From Tenacibaculum sp. 190524A02b (GTDB lineage: Bacteria; Bacteroidota; Bacteroidia; Flavobacteriales; Flavobacteriaceae): a DNA stretch of 64,000 nucleotides. The notes under the pieces are model-generated. The model saw only the letters and a list, made by a program, of their open reading frames with translations. It did no database searches and was not told the DNA's origin. This document shows, piece after piece, positions 44,282 to 53,990 of the stretch. Position numbers and translations under genes: made by a program. Each line of letters begins with the position of its first letter. Within the stretch, counting starts at the first letter, position 1. The DNA lies in NCBI RefSeq assembly GCF_964036645.1, contig NZ_OZ038525.1, positions 1,783,501 to 1,847,500 on the forward strand, in the 5' to 3' direction.

Positions 44282-45175
44282 TTAAAGAGCCTCTATCCAA
44301 TATTTTTTAAATACAAGTTTAAATTTTTCTAATGGAATTTCAATTTCATAAGTCCCTACAAAAGAAGGGCACATAACACAATCATTAAAATAAAAAACTA
44401 TTGTATCATCATTTAATACAAAGTTGTTTTTAGCTAATTTAAAGTCTTCTAAACTTACAGGAAAACATTCATAAAACATAGTTCCGTTAGTAATTGCTGT
44501 TGTAATTTCATTGTTTACTATGGTGTGAACTTCGGCTATTTTATCTTTTGGAAAATAATCTTCAAAACCAAGAAGTTTTCCTTTAATCATATCAAAATTA
44601 ATGGTTTCAAATGTATAATACGTTGCCTTTGTACCTGTATAATGGTTTTCTAAATAAAATAGTACACTTAAATGTTCGTCGTTTTGTGTGTAAATTTTAT
44701 AATCTGCTATTCTACATTCTCTATTTATTTTATTTTTTACTATTGTATCACACAACAATTCTTGTGCTTCTCTTACATTATTTTCTATTTCTGATAATTT
44801 TAATAGTTTTTCTTTTACATAATTATTAAAAATTTCAAATTTAGGGTTGTAACCTTCATTCAAATAAGGGTAACAAAAGTCAATGGTATAAGTGGCAGTT
44901 TCTCTTTTAAAACGTCTACTTTCTATAGTATTTTCAAATATATAAGCATCATCTTTCTGCGCTCTTACTTTCGCAATTTTTAACTGGTTTTCATTTTCTG
45001 GAAAAGAGTCTACTACTTTAACTAGTGCTCTTTCTTTTTTAGAAGATATATCGGTTTCTGTTTGGAGTTTCTTTGTAATTTTTGTTGTAAAAGTATCTGG
45101 CTTACAAGCTATAGTTACTAATAGTAGTAGTAGTAGCAGTAAAAAAAGGTTTTTTATTAATTTTTGTTTATACAT
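44282..45175 (-). CDS. Lipoprotein with DUF3298/DUF4163-like domain
   Basis: 297 residues. An unusually long run of Leu (about 8-20) leads to the lipobox TIACK. The C-terminal half YYTFETINFDMIKGKLLGFEDYF, FNDCVMCPSFVGTYEIEIPLEKF matches the RsiV-like DUF3298 region in which the acidic and aromatic residues bind lysozyme or peptidoglycan in other bacteria. Function here is unknown. It is upstream of nothing obvious and downstream of the receiver-CRP gene on the same strand with a 12-bp inverted repeat between. Confidence 0.7.
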   Translation of the reverse strand: MYKQKLIKNLFLLLLLLLLVTIACKPDTFTTKITKKLQTETDISSKKERALVKVVDSFPENENQLKIAKVRAQKDDAYIFENTIESRRFKRETATYTIDFCYPYLNEGYNPKFEIFNNYVKEKLLKLSEIENNVREAQELLCDTIVKNKINRECRIADYKIYTQNDEHLSVLFYLENHYTGTKATYYTFETINFDMIKGKLLGFEDYFPKDKIAEVHTIVNNEITTAITNGTMFYECFPVSLEDFKLAKNNFVLNDDTIVFYFNDCVMCPSFVGTYEIEIPLEKFKLVFKKYWIEAL

Positions 45176-45190
45176 AATTCACTTTATTAA

Positions 45191-45238
45191 AATCAGGTTT
45201 TATGTAGAGACAAGTCTGTGATCTAATAAAACCTGATT
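45191..45238 (-). terminator. Inverted repeat after the receiver-CRP gene
   Basis: AATCAGGTTTTA (45191-45202) is complementary to TAAAACCTGATT (45227-45238), 12 bp with a 24-nt loop. No T-run follows, so it may be a weak terminator or a regulatory hairpin before the lipoprotein gene. Confidence 0.45.
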
Positions 45239-45289
45239 AATGATTTATGTAAAAATATATATCTGTGTTTAGCTATAGAATGACAAAAA

Positions 45290-46342
45290 TCAGTCTACCT
45301 GCTTCAATGCTTCTATATCTAAAATTTTAATATTTCTACCCTCAATAGCTATAATTCCTTCTTTTTTAAGTTTTGATACACTTCTAATAAGTGTTTCTGT
45401 AGCTATTCCTGCAACGCTTGCTAAATCATGACGGGAAATTTTAATGGGATCTTCTGGTTTGCGATTAATTTTTTCTGCAAATTTTAATAAAGTGTTGGCT
45501 GTTTTTTTGTGAACAGAGTTATACGCCATATCTAACAACTGCTCTTTTACCCCTTTTAAGTTATCTGATAACAAATCTACCAACTCTAAAACAACTTTAT
45601 GATTCTCTTGAAGAATTGTAGTTAATTCTGTTTTTTTTATACCTACTAATTCTGTAGTACCTATAGCAATAGCGGTTTCTTGATATGCTAAGTTTTGAGA
45701 AAAAGAAGTATAGCCAAATAAATCATCTTCTTTATATAAAGATGTAATTAAATTTTTACCTTGTTCATTTAATTTAGAACAGTTAACTGCTCCTTTAAGA
45801 ATTAAAAATATATAATTTGAATTGTCTCCTTCATTATAAATAACCTCTTCATTTTTAAAAGTAAAAAAGGTGCCATTATCATCTAAAAAATTCTTTAAAT
45901 CATTTAAACCTCGTAAGGTGTTTTCAGATGGACTTGTTTCTTTTACTTTCGTTCTTCTGTCTTTTAAAATTAACGATTTTGCCAACCTACTTTCAATAGC
46001 ATCTGTTAACTCTTCTTCTGTAAAAGGTTTGGTTATATAATCATCAGCTCCTAAATTCATGCCTTTTCTTATATCACTTCTTTCTGTTTTTGCTGATAGA
46101 AATATAAAAGGAATGTATTGACTGCTCGCATTTTTTGATAAGGTTTCTAAAACACCATAGCCATCTAACTCAGGCATCATTATATCACACACAATAAGAT
46201 CAGGTAATTCAGCCAATGCTTTCCTCACTCCTATTTTTCCATTTTCTGCTGTGATTACTTTATAATAACCAGAAATTTCCAGTAATTCAGCTGTATTTTC
46301 TCTTAGCACTTTATCATCTTCTATTAACAATATTTTTCTCAT
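45290..46342 (-). CDS. Receiver-CRP/FNR fusion response regulator
   Basis: 350 residues. The CheY-like receiver (1-120) has LIEDD, the acceptor Asp in LIVCDIMMPELDG, LSAKTERSD and the Lys in YITKPFTEEE. A cNMP-binding-like beta-roll (about 155-265) and a CRP-type helix-turn-helix (ISRHDLASVAGIATETLIRSVSKLKKEG) follow. So one protein joins a phosphorylation switch to a CRP output. Its start overlaps the stop of the PAS kinase by 4 bases, which is its likely partner. Confidence 0.9.
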   Translation of the reverse strand: MRKILLIEDDKVLRENTAELLEISGYYKVITAENGKIGVRKALAELPDLIVCDIMMPELDGYGVLETLSKNASSQYIPFIFLSAKTERSDIRKGMNLGADDYITKPFTEEELTDAIESRLAKSLILKDRRTKVKETSPSENTLRGLNDLKNFLDDNGTFFTFKNEEVIYNEGDNSNYIFLILKGAVNCSKLNEQGKNLITSLYKEDDLFGYTSFSQNLAYQETAIAIGTTELVGIKKTELTTILQENHKVVLELVDLLSDNLKGVKEQLLDMAYNSVHKKTANTLLKFAEKINRKPEDPIKISRHDLASVAGIATETLIRSVSKLKKEGIIAIEGRNIKILDIEALKQVD

Positions 46343-47586
46343 ATATCTATTTTGTTTGGTATATTTATTATAAAGGTTGATCCTATATTTTCTTTACTAG
46401 TAAATGTAATAGTACCTCCTAAATTCTCAAGGTGACTTTTTACTATATTTAATCCTATTCCTGTTCCTTGATTTAACAAAACGTTTTCTGCTCTAAAATA
46501 CCTCTGAAAAATATTTTTTTGATCTTTTTCTGGTATTCCAAAACCTTCATCTTCTACTTTAATAATTGTCCTTTCTATTTCTTGAGTTATAATGATATAA
46601 ATTTTTGAGTTTTCTGGTGAATATTTAACAGCATTACTTAACAAGTTAGATAGTACTAGTTCTATAATTTTTTCATCTTGATACAACTCAATACTTTCAA
46701 TTGTATTTTTTAATATAATTTCCTGCTTTTGTTTTAATAGTAAATTTGTTGTATCAATTACTCTATGCACTACTTTAACCACATCAAAATTTTCAATGGT
46801 GTATTTTATTTCTCCTTTTTCTAGCTTTTCTACTGATAAAAAATCATTTAAAATATTATTTAAATAATGTACTTTATTATTTATAACAGCTAAATGTTTT
46901 TCTCTTTTTTCTTGTTGTTCAGTTAATTTATACTTAGCTAACAGCATGCTAGATGTTAAAATACCACTTAAAGGAGTTTTAAATTCATGAGAAACTAAAG
47001 ATAAAAACCTTGTTTTTAACTCATTTAATTCTCTCTCTTTTTTTAAGGCTTCTTTGGCTTTACTTTCGGCTGCAATTCTTTTTTTATTTTCTTCATCTAA
47101 CTCTCTGTTTATTTTTTCTAATTCTTCTACGGTAGTTCGTAAATTTCTTGTTCTTTCTTTTACTTTATTTTCTAACCGTGTATTTAACTCTAAAATTTCT
47201 AGTTCTTGGTATTTTCTTAATGAAATATCTACCACTAAAGCCATTATATATTGTACACCTTCAATTTCTAAAGGATTTAACCCTACTTCTATTGGAAAAA
47301 CATTTCCCTTTTTATGCAACGCATATAAATCTCTTCCTTGCCCCATTTGCCTTTTCTCTTTCGCCGTTAAAAAAGATTTAAAATGACTTCCGTGGTTTGG
47401 TTTGTATTTTTTAGGTATTAAAGTTTCTAAATGTTCCCCTATCAACTCAGTTGCTTTATAACCAAATATTTGTTCCGCAGAAGAATTAATCATGCTTATT
47501 ACTTGTTGCTCATTTACAACAATTACAGCTTCAGAAACTGCTTCAAATAAAGCATTAAAAACAACTTTATCTTCCTTTTTTATCAT
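46339..47586 (-). CDS. PAS sensor histidine kinase
   Basis: 415 residues, no transmembrane helix, so cytosolic. A PAS domain (about 10-130: EQIFGYKATELIGEHLETLIP, with GREDLYALHKKG-like loop) and a long coiled coil (135-190) lead to HisKA (LSLVSHEFKTPLSGILTSSMLL, phospho-His) and HATPase (LSNLLSNAVKYSPENS, GFGIPEKDQKNIFQRYFR, GTGIGLNIVKSHLENLGG). First gene of a two-gene operon with the receiver-CRP regulator. Confidence 0.93.
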   Translation of the reverse strand: MIKKEDKVVFNALFEAVSEAVIVVNEQQVISMINSSAEQIFGYKATELIGEHLETLIPKKYKPNHGSHFKSFLTAKEKRQMGQGRDLYALHKKGNVFPIEVGLNPLEIEGVQYIMALVVDISLRKYQELEILELNTRLENKVKERTRNLRTTVEELEKINRELDEENKKRIAAESKAKEALKKERELNELKTRFLSLVSHEFKTPLSGILTSSMLLAKYKLTEQQEKREKHLAVINNKVHYLNNILNDFLSVEKLEKGEIKYTIENFDVVKVVHRVIDTTNLLLKQKQEIILKNTIESIELYQDEKIIELVLSNLLSNAVKYSPENSKIYIIITQEIERTIIKVEDEGFGIPEKDQKNIFQRYFRAENVLLNQGTGIGLNIVKSHLENLGGTITFTSKENIGSTFIINIPNKIDI

Positions 47587-47669
47587 CTAAAATATATTTA
47601 TCATAAAGATACTGTTTCTTGTAAAGAGCTAAACTGATTTTTATCATTTCTTAACCCATCTTATCCTTA

Positions 47670-47677
47670 TAGTTTTG
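47670..47677 (+). promoter_or_regulatory. -7 box of the TerB-like/dehydrogenase operon
   Basis: TAGTTTTG matches TAnnTTTG. The ATG is at 47696, giving a leader of about 12 bases. Confidence 0.5.
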
Positions 47678-47695
47678 TTTTTAAAACATTTAATA

Positions 47696-48106
47696 ATGTA
47701 TATTAAAAATTTGAATATAAAATTCTATCAAAATATTGCTAAAATATTTTATGCAATTGCCAAGTCTGATGGTGTGGTTAGCATAGAAGAAATTGAGATA
47801 TTAAAAAAAGTAGTTAAAGAAAATTGGTTAGAGGTAGATGAAACTTTTGATCTTTTTGGTACAGATACTGCTTATCAAATAGAAATCGTTTTTGATTGGT
47901 TACTTGGTAAAGGTACTTCTGCTGAAGATTGTTATTCGGATTTTATTGAATACTTCCATAATCATTCTTATTTATTTACTAGTGAAATTAAACGTTTAAT
48001 TATGGAAACTTCTAGTAAAATTGCAAGTTCTTTTGCTGGTAAAAATAAATCTGAATTAATTCTATTAGCCAGATTGAGTCTAGAATTTAATCAGCCTACA
48101 GCTTAA
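47696..48106 (+). CDS. TerB-like protein
   Basis: 136 residues from the ATG at 47696, soluble and helical. FYAIAKSDGVVSIEEIEILKKVVKENW is the acidic, calcium-like-loop signature of the TerB fold, followed by a second helical pair (CYSDFIEYFHNHSYLFTSEIKRLIMETSSKIASSFAGK). Function unknown, possibly membrane-stress or metal-linked. The dehydrogenase gene starts 11 bases later. Confidence 0.7.
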   Translation: MYIKNLNIKFYQNIAKIFYAIAKSDGVVSIEEIEILKKVVKENWLEVDETFDLFGTDTAYQIEIVFDWLLGKGTSAEDCYSDFIEYFHNHSYLFTSEIKRLIMETSSKIASSFAGKNKSELILLARLSLEFNQPTA

Positions 48107-48117
48107 CTTTATAGAAT

Positions 48118-49113
48118 ATGAAAACACTTATATATAGTACTAAACTTTTTGAAAAACCTTTTTTAGAATCAGCCTCAGAAAAAGCTGGGCTTCAATTTGC
48201 TTATACTAATGAAAGACTCTCCAAACATACTGTTGAAAAAGCTAAAGGTTATGATGCAATAGCTATTTTTTCTGCGGATGATGCTTCTTTCGAAATTTTA
48301 AAAAAACTAAAAGAATATGGGGTTCATTACATTACTTTACGTTCTGCAGGCTATGATAATGTTGATTTAAAAATTGCTAAGAAATATGGTATACAAGTTG
48401 CCAATGTTCCTGAATACTCTCCTAATGCTATTGCCGAACATGCTATTGCACTTTTAATGACGCTTAAAAGAAATATTATTACTGCTAACCAACAGGTTAA
48501 AAAAAACAACTTTTCGTTAAACAATCTTATTGGTTCTAATTTAGAGAATAAAACTGTAGGGCTTTTGGGAGCTGGAAGAATAGGAAGCATTATTGTTAAA
48601 ATTTTATATGGTTTTGATTGTAACATTCTTGTTAATGATATAACAAAGAATCAAGATTTAATTGAGCAATACAATGTAACATACACTACTAATACAGTTA
48701 TTTGTAAGAATTCGGATGTAATTATAGTGAGTTTACCACTTACTGATGATACACATTATTTAATTGATGACAGTTTCTTAAATCAAATTCAAAAGAAAAA
48801 TGTACTTATAGTTAACATTGCTAGAGGTGGTATTGTTAAAACTACTGCAATACTAGAAGCTTTAAAAAGTGGCAAAATTAATGGTTATGCTACAGATGTA
48901 TATGAAAAGGAAAGTGGTGTATTTTTTTATAAACATGCATCTGAAAACATTCAAGATGAGATTTTAAAAGAATTAATAAATCACCCAAACGTTTTGTTAA
49001 CTCCACATCAGGCTTTTGCTACTGAGGAAGCTATTACCAATATTGTTGATACTACTATTTATAATCTTAATACATGGAAAGATGGTAAAGAGTCTAAAAA
49101 TGAGCTTAATTAA
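48118..49113 (+). CDS. ldhA: D-2-hydroxyacid dehydrogenase (D-lactate type)
   Basis: 331 residues. NAD-binding GLLGAGRIGSI, SLPLTDDTHYLI, IVNIARGGIVKT (Arg), YATDVYEKESG (catalytic region) and LLTPHQAFATEEAITNI (catalytic His) are all present. The length and EKESGVFF motif fit D-lactate dehydrogenases of the LdhA type. It probably reduces pyruvate or a similar keto acid. Second gene of a small operon with the TerB-like protein. Confidence 0.88.
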   Translation: MKTLIYSTKLFEKPFLESASEKAGLQFAYTNERLSKHTVEKAKGYDAIAIFSADDASFEILKKLKEYGVHYITLRSAGYDNVDLKIAKKYGIQVANVPEYSPNAIAEHAIALLMTLKRNIITANQQVKKNNFSLNNLIGSNLENKTVGLLGAGRIGSIIVKILYGFDCNILVNDITKNQDLIEQYNVTYTTNTVICKNSDVIIVSLPLTDDTHYLIDDSFLNQIQKKNVLIVNIARGGIVKTTAILEALKSGKINGYATDVYEKESGVFFYKHASENIQDEILKELINHPNVLLTPHQAFATEEAITNIVDTTIYNLNTWKDGKESKNELN

Positions 49114-49142
49114 TACTTAAAAATACTTGTTCTAAAAATAGA

Positions 49143-49748
49143 TTATTGAGCACAATATTCTTTGATTTTACTTCCAATTGTTTGAATTATTTGACTATGC
49201 CTTTGTTTTACTTTTTCTTTTTGAGTAGTTCCTCCTAAAATTAGCATCTCTTTATGTTTAAATCGTTTTCCTAAGCGATCATCAAGCATTACATTTCGCA
49301 TACTTTCTGCAATACCTATTTCTTTCAAAAATTCATTAGAATGACCAGCTGTACATATTACCAATCCATATTTTACAACTTTCATTCGTTCTACTTTATC
49401 AGTATCTTCCTTTCCGTAAGCATAACCTACACTATACACTCTGTCAAACCAACCTTTTAACTTAGCAGGACAATCACTCCACCAAACTGGATATAAAAAA
49501 ATCAAACAATCTGCTTCCTTAATCTTTTGTTGTTCTTTCAATACATCATTAGGTATTGGCAGGTCAAAATTTACAAATCCTTCTCGCTGATATTCTTCTT
49601 CCGTCATATCCGTTTGAAAATTTGATGCATATAAATCAGAAACTTCAAAATCTATCTGTTCTTTAATTAGATTGGATTTTAGTTGTATTAATACCTCATA
49701 TGTATATGATTGCTTACTAGGATGTGCATAAATAATCAACGTTTTCAT
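49143..49748 (-). CDS. NAD(P)H-quinone reductase, flavodoxin-like
   Basis: 201 residues from the ATG at 49748. TLIIYAHPSKQSYTYEVL (FMN/FAD phosphate loop), YPVWWSDCPAKLKGWFDRV and CTAGHSNEFLKEIG are typical of the MdaB/NQO family, which reduces quinones by two electrons. The longer frame to 49808 adds residues that are not family-like. It stands alone, divergent from NAMPT. Confidence 0.88.
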   Translation of the reverse strand: MKTLIIYAHPSKQSYTYEVLIQLKSNLIKEQIDFEVSDLYASNFQTDMTEEEYQREGFVNFDLPIPNDVLKEQQKIKEADCLIFLYPVWWSDCPAKLKGWFDRVYSVGYAYGKEDTDKVERMKVVKYGLVICTAGHSNEFLKEIGIAESMRNVMLDDRLGKRFKHKEMLILGGTTQKEKVKQRHSQIIQTIGSKIKEYCAQ

Positions 49749-49854
49749 GTTTTTTAGCGAGTTAAATTGTTTGCATGAACGCAATATATGTATCCTATAG
49801 ATCTTCATCCTATTTTTTCATCTAAAAGAATAAAATTTGTGTACAACATTTAAT

Positions 49855-49873
49855 TTGCGTAATTTTGACACAA
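49855..49873 (+). promoter_or_regulatory. NAMPT promoter with NrtR-like operator
   Basis: TTGCGTAATTTTGACACAA has the same arms as the prs operator (TTGCGT / ACGCAA) with one changed base in the right arm and the same 7-bp spacer. It contains the -7 box TAATTTTG (49860-49867). The predicted start is about 49873 and the ATG is at 49890. This places both NAD-salvage loci under one regulator. Confidence 0.75.
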
Positions 49874-49889
49874 ATAAAATATTCACACT

Positions 49890-51335
49890 ATGAATCCATT
49901 ATTATATACAGACGGTTACAAAGTTGATCACAGAAGACAATACCCTAATAATACAACCTTAGTATACTCAAATTGGACACCAAGAAAAAGTAGAATTAAA
50001 GGCATTAATGAAGTAGTATTTTTTGGATTGCAGTACTTTATAAAAAAATACATCTTAGAGGATTTTGAAAATAATTTTTTTAATCAACCTAAAGAAAAAA
50101 TTGCTAAAAACTATGCTAGGCGTATTAATAACTATTTAGGTGAAAACTCAGTAGGAATTCAACACATTGAAGCATTACATGATTTAGGGTATTTACCAAT
50201 GGTTATAAAAGCTTTACCTGAAGGAGTTTCTGTGCCTATTAGAGTACCAATGTTTATCATGTATAACACATTACCTGATTTTTTTTGGTTAACCAATTAT
50301 TTTGAAACCTTATTATCTACCACTATTTGGTTACCATGTAATTCAGCAACTATTGCTAAAGCTTATCGAAAAATATTAGACAAATATGCTAATGACACTT
50401 CATCAATACCAGAATTTGTAGCTTGGCAAGGTCATGATTTTTCGATGCGTGGTATGGCTGGATTAGAAGCTGCTGTAATGAGTGCTGCTGGGCACTTACT
50501 AAGTTTTACAGGTACTGATACCATACCTAGTATTGATTTTTTAGAAACCTATTACAATGCTGATGCCGATAAAGAACTTATTGGTGGATCTGTAGCAGCT
50601 ACCGAACACTCAGTAATGTGTATGGGAACAAACAATGGTGAACAGGAAACTTTTAAACGTTTAATTACCGAAGTATACCCTAAAGGAGTTGTTTCTATTG
50701 TTTCAGATACATGGGATTTATGGAAAGTATTAACTGAATACCTTCCTAATTTAAAACAAGAGGTATTGAACCGAGATGGCAAAGTAGTTATTAGACCTGA
50801 TAGTGGAAACCCTGTAGATATTATTTGTGGAAATCCAAATGGAAAAACCATAGAAGAACAAAAAGGTGTGGTAGAATTATTATGGGATATTTTTGGTGGT
50901 AACACTAATAGCAAAGGCTATAAAGAATTAGATACACATATTGGTGCTATTTATGGAGATAGTATTACTTTAGAAAGAGCTGAACAGATTTGTGAACGTT
51001 TAAAGCAAAAAGGTTTTGCTTCTACCAACGTAGTTTTAGGTATTGGCTCTTTTACTTACCAATACAATACCCGAGATACTTTTGGTTTTGCTATGAAAGC
51101 TACTTACGGAGAAGTTGATGGTGAGGGACGTGAAATTTTTAAAGATCCTGTTACAGATGATGGTACTAAGAAATCTGCAAAAGGACTTTTAAAAATTACT
51201 TTAGAAAATGGTGTTTACAAACTTAACGATCAAGTGAATTGGAAAGAAGAAAATAAAGGTGAATTAAGAGAAGTTTTTAAAGATGGTAAACTGCTAATTG
51301 ATGATACCTTACAAGATATAAGAAAACGACTATAA
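49890..51335 (+). CDS. nadV: Nicotinamide phosphoribosyltransferase
   Basis: 481 residues. It makes nicotinamide mononucleotide from nicotinamide and PRPP. TDGYKVDHRRQYPNNTTLVYSNWTPRKS, VAWQGHDFSMRGM, SAAGHLLSFTGTDTI (catalytic Asp/His region), VSDTWDLWKVL, VIRPDSGNPVDIICGNP and GDSITLERAEQI are all present, with dimer-interface residues. Length and motifs match human NAMPT and bacterial NadV. Its promoter carries the operator shared with the prs operon, from which PRPP could come. Confidence 0.95.
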   Translation: MNPLLYTDGYKVDHRRQYPNNTTLVYSNWTPRKSRIKGINEVVFFGLQYFIKKYILEDFENNFFNQPKEKIAKNYARRINNYLGENSVGIQHIEALHDLGYLPMVIKALPEGVSVPIRVPMFIMYNTLPDFFWLTNYFETLLSTTIWLPCNSATIAKAYRKILDKYANDTSSIPEFVAWQGHDFSMRGMAGLEAAVMSAAGHLLSFTGTDTIPSIDFLETYYNADADKELIGGSVAATEHSVMCMGTNNGEQETFKRLITEVYPKGVVSIVSDTWDLWKVLTEYLPNLKQEVLNRDGKVVIRPDSGNPVDIICGNPNGKTIEEQKGVVELLWDIFGGNTNSKGYKELDTHIGAIYGDSITLERAEQICERLKQKGFASTNVVLGIGSFTYQYNTRDTFGFAMKATYGEVDGEGREIFKDPVTDDGTKKSAKGLLKITLENGVYKLNDQVNWKEENKGELREVFKDGKLLIDDTLQDIRKRL

Positions 51336-51350
51336 ACTAATTTTTAAATA

Positions 51351-51382
51351 AAAAACTCAAGAATTAATATTCTTGAGTTTTT
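51351..51382. terminator. Terminator between convergent NAMPT and acylase genes
   Basis: AAAAACTCAAGAAT pairs with ATTCTTGAGTTTTT (14 bp) around a very short loop. Usable from both sides. Confidence 0.85.
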
Positions 51383-51405
51383 TGACTTTATAAGGTATTT
51401 AACTT

Positions 51406-53787
51406 TTATTCTGGTTTAAATAGTAATACCCTTTTTGAAGCTTCAATTTCTTTTTGATTCAGTTTCATTTTTACAAACTCACCTTTTATATATTTTTCTG
51501 CCTGATCTTTATAATGCGGACTAAAAACATTTCCTGATTGTCCTGTAGGCAAAATAGTAACACTGTTTTCAATATCTGAAAAGTCAATTACACGTCTAGT
51601 AGAAGGTCCTGAATTAATTTTGTAATATCCAGTACTATCTATTTTGTATGACAATTTATTTATTACTTGATCTCCTCCATCAGTTTCAAAAGGTCCTACA
51701 TTAAATAGCTTTCGTAATAAACCACCTGCTTTACCTATAGGATGCTCATACTCTACTGTAGTCACTCGTTTCCAATGCCAATTCTCTACATTTTCTCCTA
51801 ATTGTTTTTGCAAAAACAGAATGGTATTTTTAAACGATTTGGTAACAATCTCTTTTTTTGTTTCAACTTTATCTTGTGTAGTAACATCATCCCACCAAAC
51901 AGATGTTTTTTTTGTTACTTGGTTGGCTACGGCTTTTTCCTCTATAGGTGTATTTACAAACTGAGCAAAAGCGTCTTGCATTTCGTCTTTAAAAGTATTC
52001 TTAACAAATTCATACCATAAACGGTTGTATATGGTTGGTGCCACTTCTTCCTTTCCATAATAGCCTTTCCAATTTTTTAAAATGGTTAGTGCTTTTTTTC
52101 CACTAGGCGTTAATATTTGTTCATCTATTTCCTCTGTTAAACCTTCTATAATTTCTGATGCCGTAACTAATGTTACATCTTTAATCATTGTAGCAACATC
52201 TTCTTTGGTAAAGTCATTTTTTACTTCTAGTAAATTTTTAATTCTTCTTGCTCTATCTTCTGGTGAATAATATCCTGGGTACAACCTACCTCCAATTGAA
52301 TCTGGCTGATTATTGGCAGAATACACATAATTCCATGATGGATTAATAGCTTGAGGATTTTCTTCAAAATCTAAATAGGCTAGAATTTCATCTTTTCCTG
52401 ATGCTCCATCTAAAACAAGCTTGGTTTCTAAACTATCTCTATGTTTATATAATTTACCTGCTGCAAACCAAGCTATATTATTGTACTTATCTCCGTACAT
52501 AATATTTAACCCTGGAGCATGTAACTTACTTGCTCCTTTTTTAAATGCTGACAAGTTTTTGGCATGTGATATCTCATAAGCAACATCTAACAATTTATTT
52601 TTTTGTTGTGTATATATCCATTGCATTGCCATAGGTCTTTTTTCATCTATAAAATCAATTAAGTCATTCATAATAGGCCCATGCTGACTGACTTTGATTT
52701 GATAAGTAGTATCTTTTTCTCCTTTAATTTTTATTTTCTTATCTATTGTTTTATAACGCTTATATCCTTCTGATGTTTTATATTCCATCGGATTTGTTGG
52801 GTTGTTCTGTTCATAATAAAAATCAACATCATCATTTTCAAACATAGTTAACCCATACGCATAATTTCTATTGTGCCCTAATAAGGGAAAAGGTGTTAAA
52901 GCCAAATTAAATCCATACATTTCATAATCTGGTGTTTTAATATGTGACTGGTACCAAACAGAAGGTTGTGCATAAGCAATATGAGGATCATTAGCAAAAA
53001 GAACTTTTCCTGATTTTGTTTTTTCACCACCAATTACCCAAGAATTACTTCCTATAAATGGAGAAACTGGTAACTCATCCATTAAAGTGTTAATAGCACT
53101 AGCAAAATCTCCTTTTAAAATTTCTCTTTTTTCATTTCTAATTAATGTTACATTTTTATAATTGGCATTATTTAACTCATTAAAATGAGCATCACCTAAT
53201 TTTTCTTTTACTTCCGTAAGTAATGGATCAGTTTTATGTGCTAAGGCAAAACTAAAAGCCATATAACCAAAAACATTGTAGACATCTTTAAAGGTATAAG
53301 GCTCTTTTTTAACACCTACTAAATAAAACTCTAATGGAGTTGGACCATTTTCTATAAACTGATTAATTCCGTCCAAATACGCTTGCGTTAATTGATACAT
53401 CTTAGAACTTTCATCCATTTCTTGAATAGTAATTGCTGCCGCTTCTTCAATTCCTAAGCCTGAAAAAAATTTATCAGCTCGCACTAATTTTTTTCCAAAT
53501 ATTTCAGACAACCTACCTGCAGCCAGTCTTCTAATCAATTCCATTTGCCATAATCTATCTTGTGCATGCACATACCCTAAAGCTCGGTAAGCATCTTTTT
53601 CATTGGCTGCATTAATGTGTGGTACTCCTATATCATCATAATATACTTTTACTTCTTGGGTTAATTTTTTTAATGGAAGATTCCCTTCATAGTCTGGTTT
53701 TAATGTTTGAATAAATAAAAAAGCACCAACAAGTACTAGTACCAATAAAACAATAAGGATTTTTAAACTTTTTTTTACGATTTTCAT
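51406..53787 (-). CDS. Penicillin acylase family Ntn-hydrolase
   Basis: 793 residues. An N-terminal membrane anchor or signal (about 8-27), a small subunit with YYDDIGVPHINA and GYVHAQDRLWQMELIRRLAAGRLSE, a spacer, and autocleavage at Gly246-Ser247 (FIGSNSWVIGG), where Ser247 would be the nucleophile, then the large subunit (NDPHIAYAQPSVWYQ, LTGFPLLG-like loop). The family splits amide bonds of penicillins or acyl-homoserine lactones. The substrate is not predictable. Likely periplasmic. Confidence 0.9.
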   Translation of the reverse strand: MKIVKKSLKILIVLLVLVLVGAFLFIQTLKPDYEGNLPLKKLTQEVKVYYDDIGVPHINAANEKDAYRALGYVHAQDRLWQMELIRRLAAGRLSEIFGKKLVRADKFFSGLGIEEAAAITIQEMDESSKMYQLTQAYLDGINQFIENGPTPLEFYLVGVKKEPYTFKDVYNVFGYMAFSFALAHKTDPLLTEVKEKLGDAHFNELNNANYKNVTLIRNEKREILKGDFASAINTLMDELPVSPFIGSNSWVIGGEKTKSGKVLFANDPHIAYAQPSVWYQSHIKTPDYEMYGFNLALTPFPLLGHNRNYAYGLTMFENDDVDFYYEQNNPTNPMEYKTSEGYKRYKTIDKKIKIKGEKDTTYQIKVSQHGPIMNDLIDFIDEKRPMAMQWIYTQQKNKLLDVAYEISHAKNLSAFKKGASKLHAPGLNIMYGDKYNNIAWFAAGKLYKHRDSLETKLVLDGASGKDEILAYLDFEENPQAINPSWNYVYSANNQPDSIGGRLYPGYYSPEDRARRIKNLLEVKNDFTKEDVATMIKDVTLVTASEIIEGLTEEIDEQILTPSGKKALTILKNWKGYYGKEEVAPTIYNRLWYEFVKNTFKDEMQDAFAQFVNTPIEEKAVANQVTKKTSVWWDDVTTQDKVETKKEIVTKSFKNTILFLQKQLGENVENWHWKRVTTVEYEHPIGKAGGLLRKLFNVGPFETDGGDQVINKLSYKIDSTGYYKINSGPSTRRVIDFSDIENSVTILPTGQSGNVFSPHYKDQAEKYIKGEFVKMKLNQKEIEASKRVLLFKPE

Positions 53788-53990
53788 TATAATGTTTAGT
53801 AGTTAATTTTAAGAATAATCTTTTTCCTGTAATAATGCTTCGCTCCTAGTCAATTAATTAAAAATGTAATTAACCAAAACGTACTATTTATTGATCGAAG
53901 AAGAATTCTTGTTAAATATAAGAAAAATCAATCTTCAATGATAACCAACAATCATATGAGCGTAAGTTACAATCAATAAAAATTCAACTA

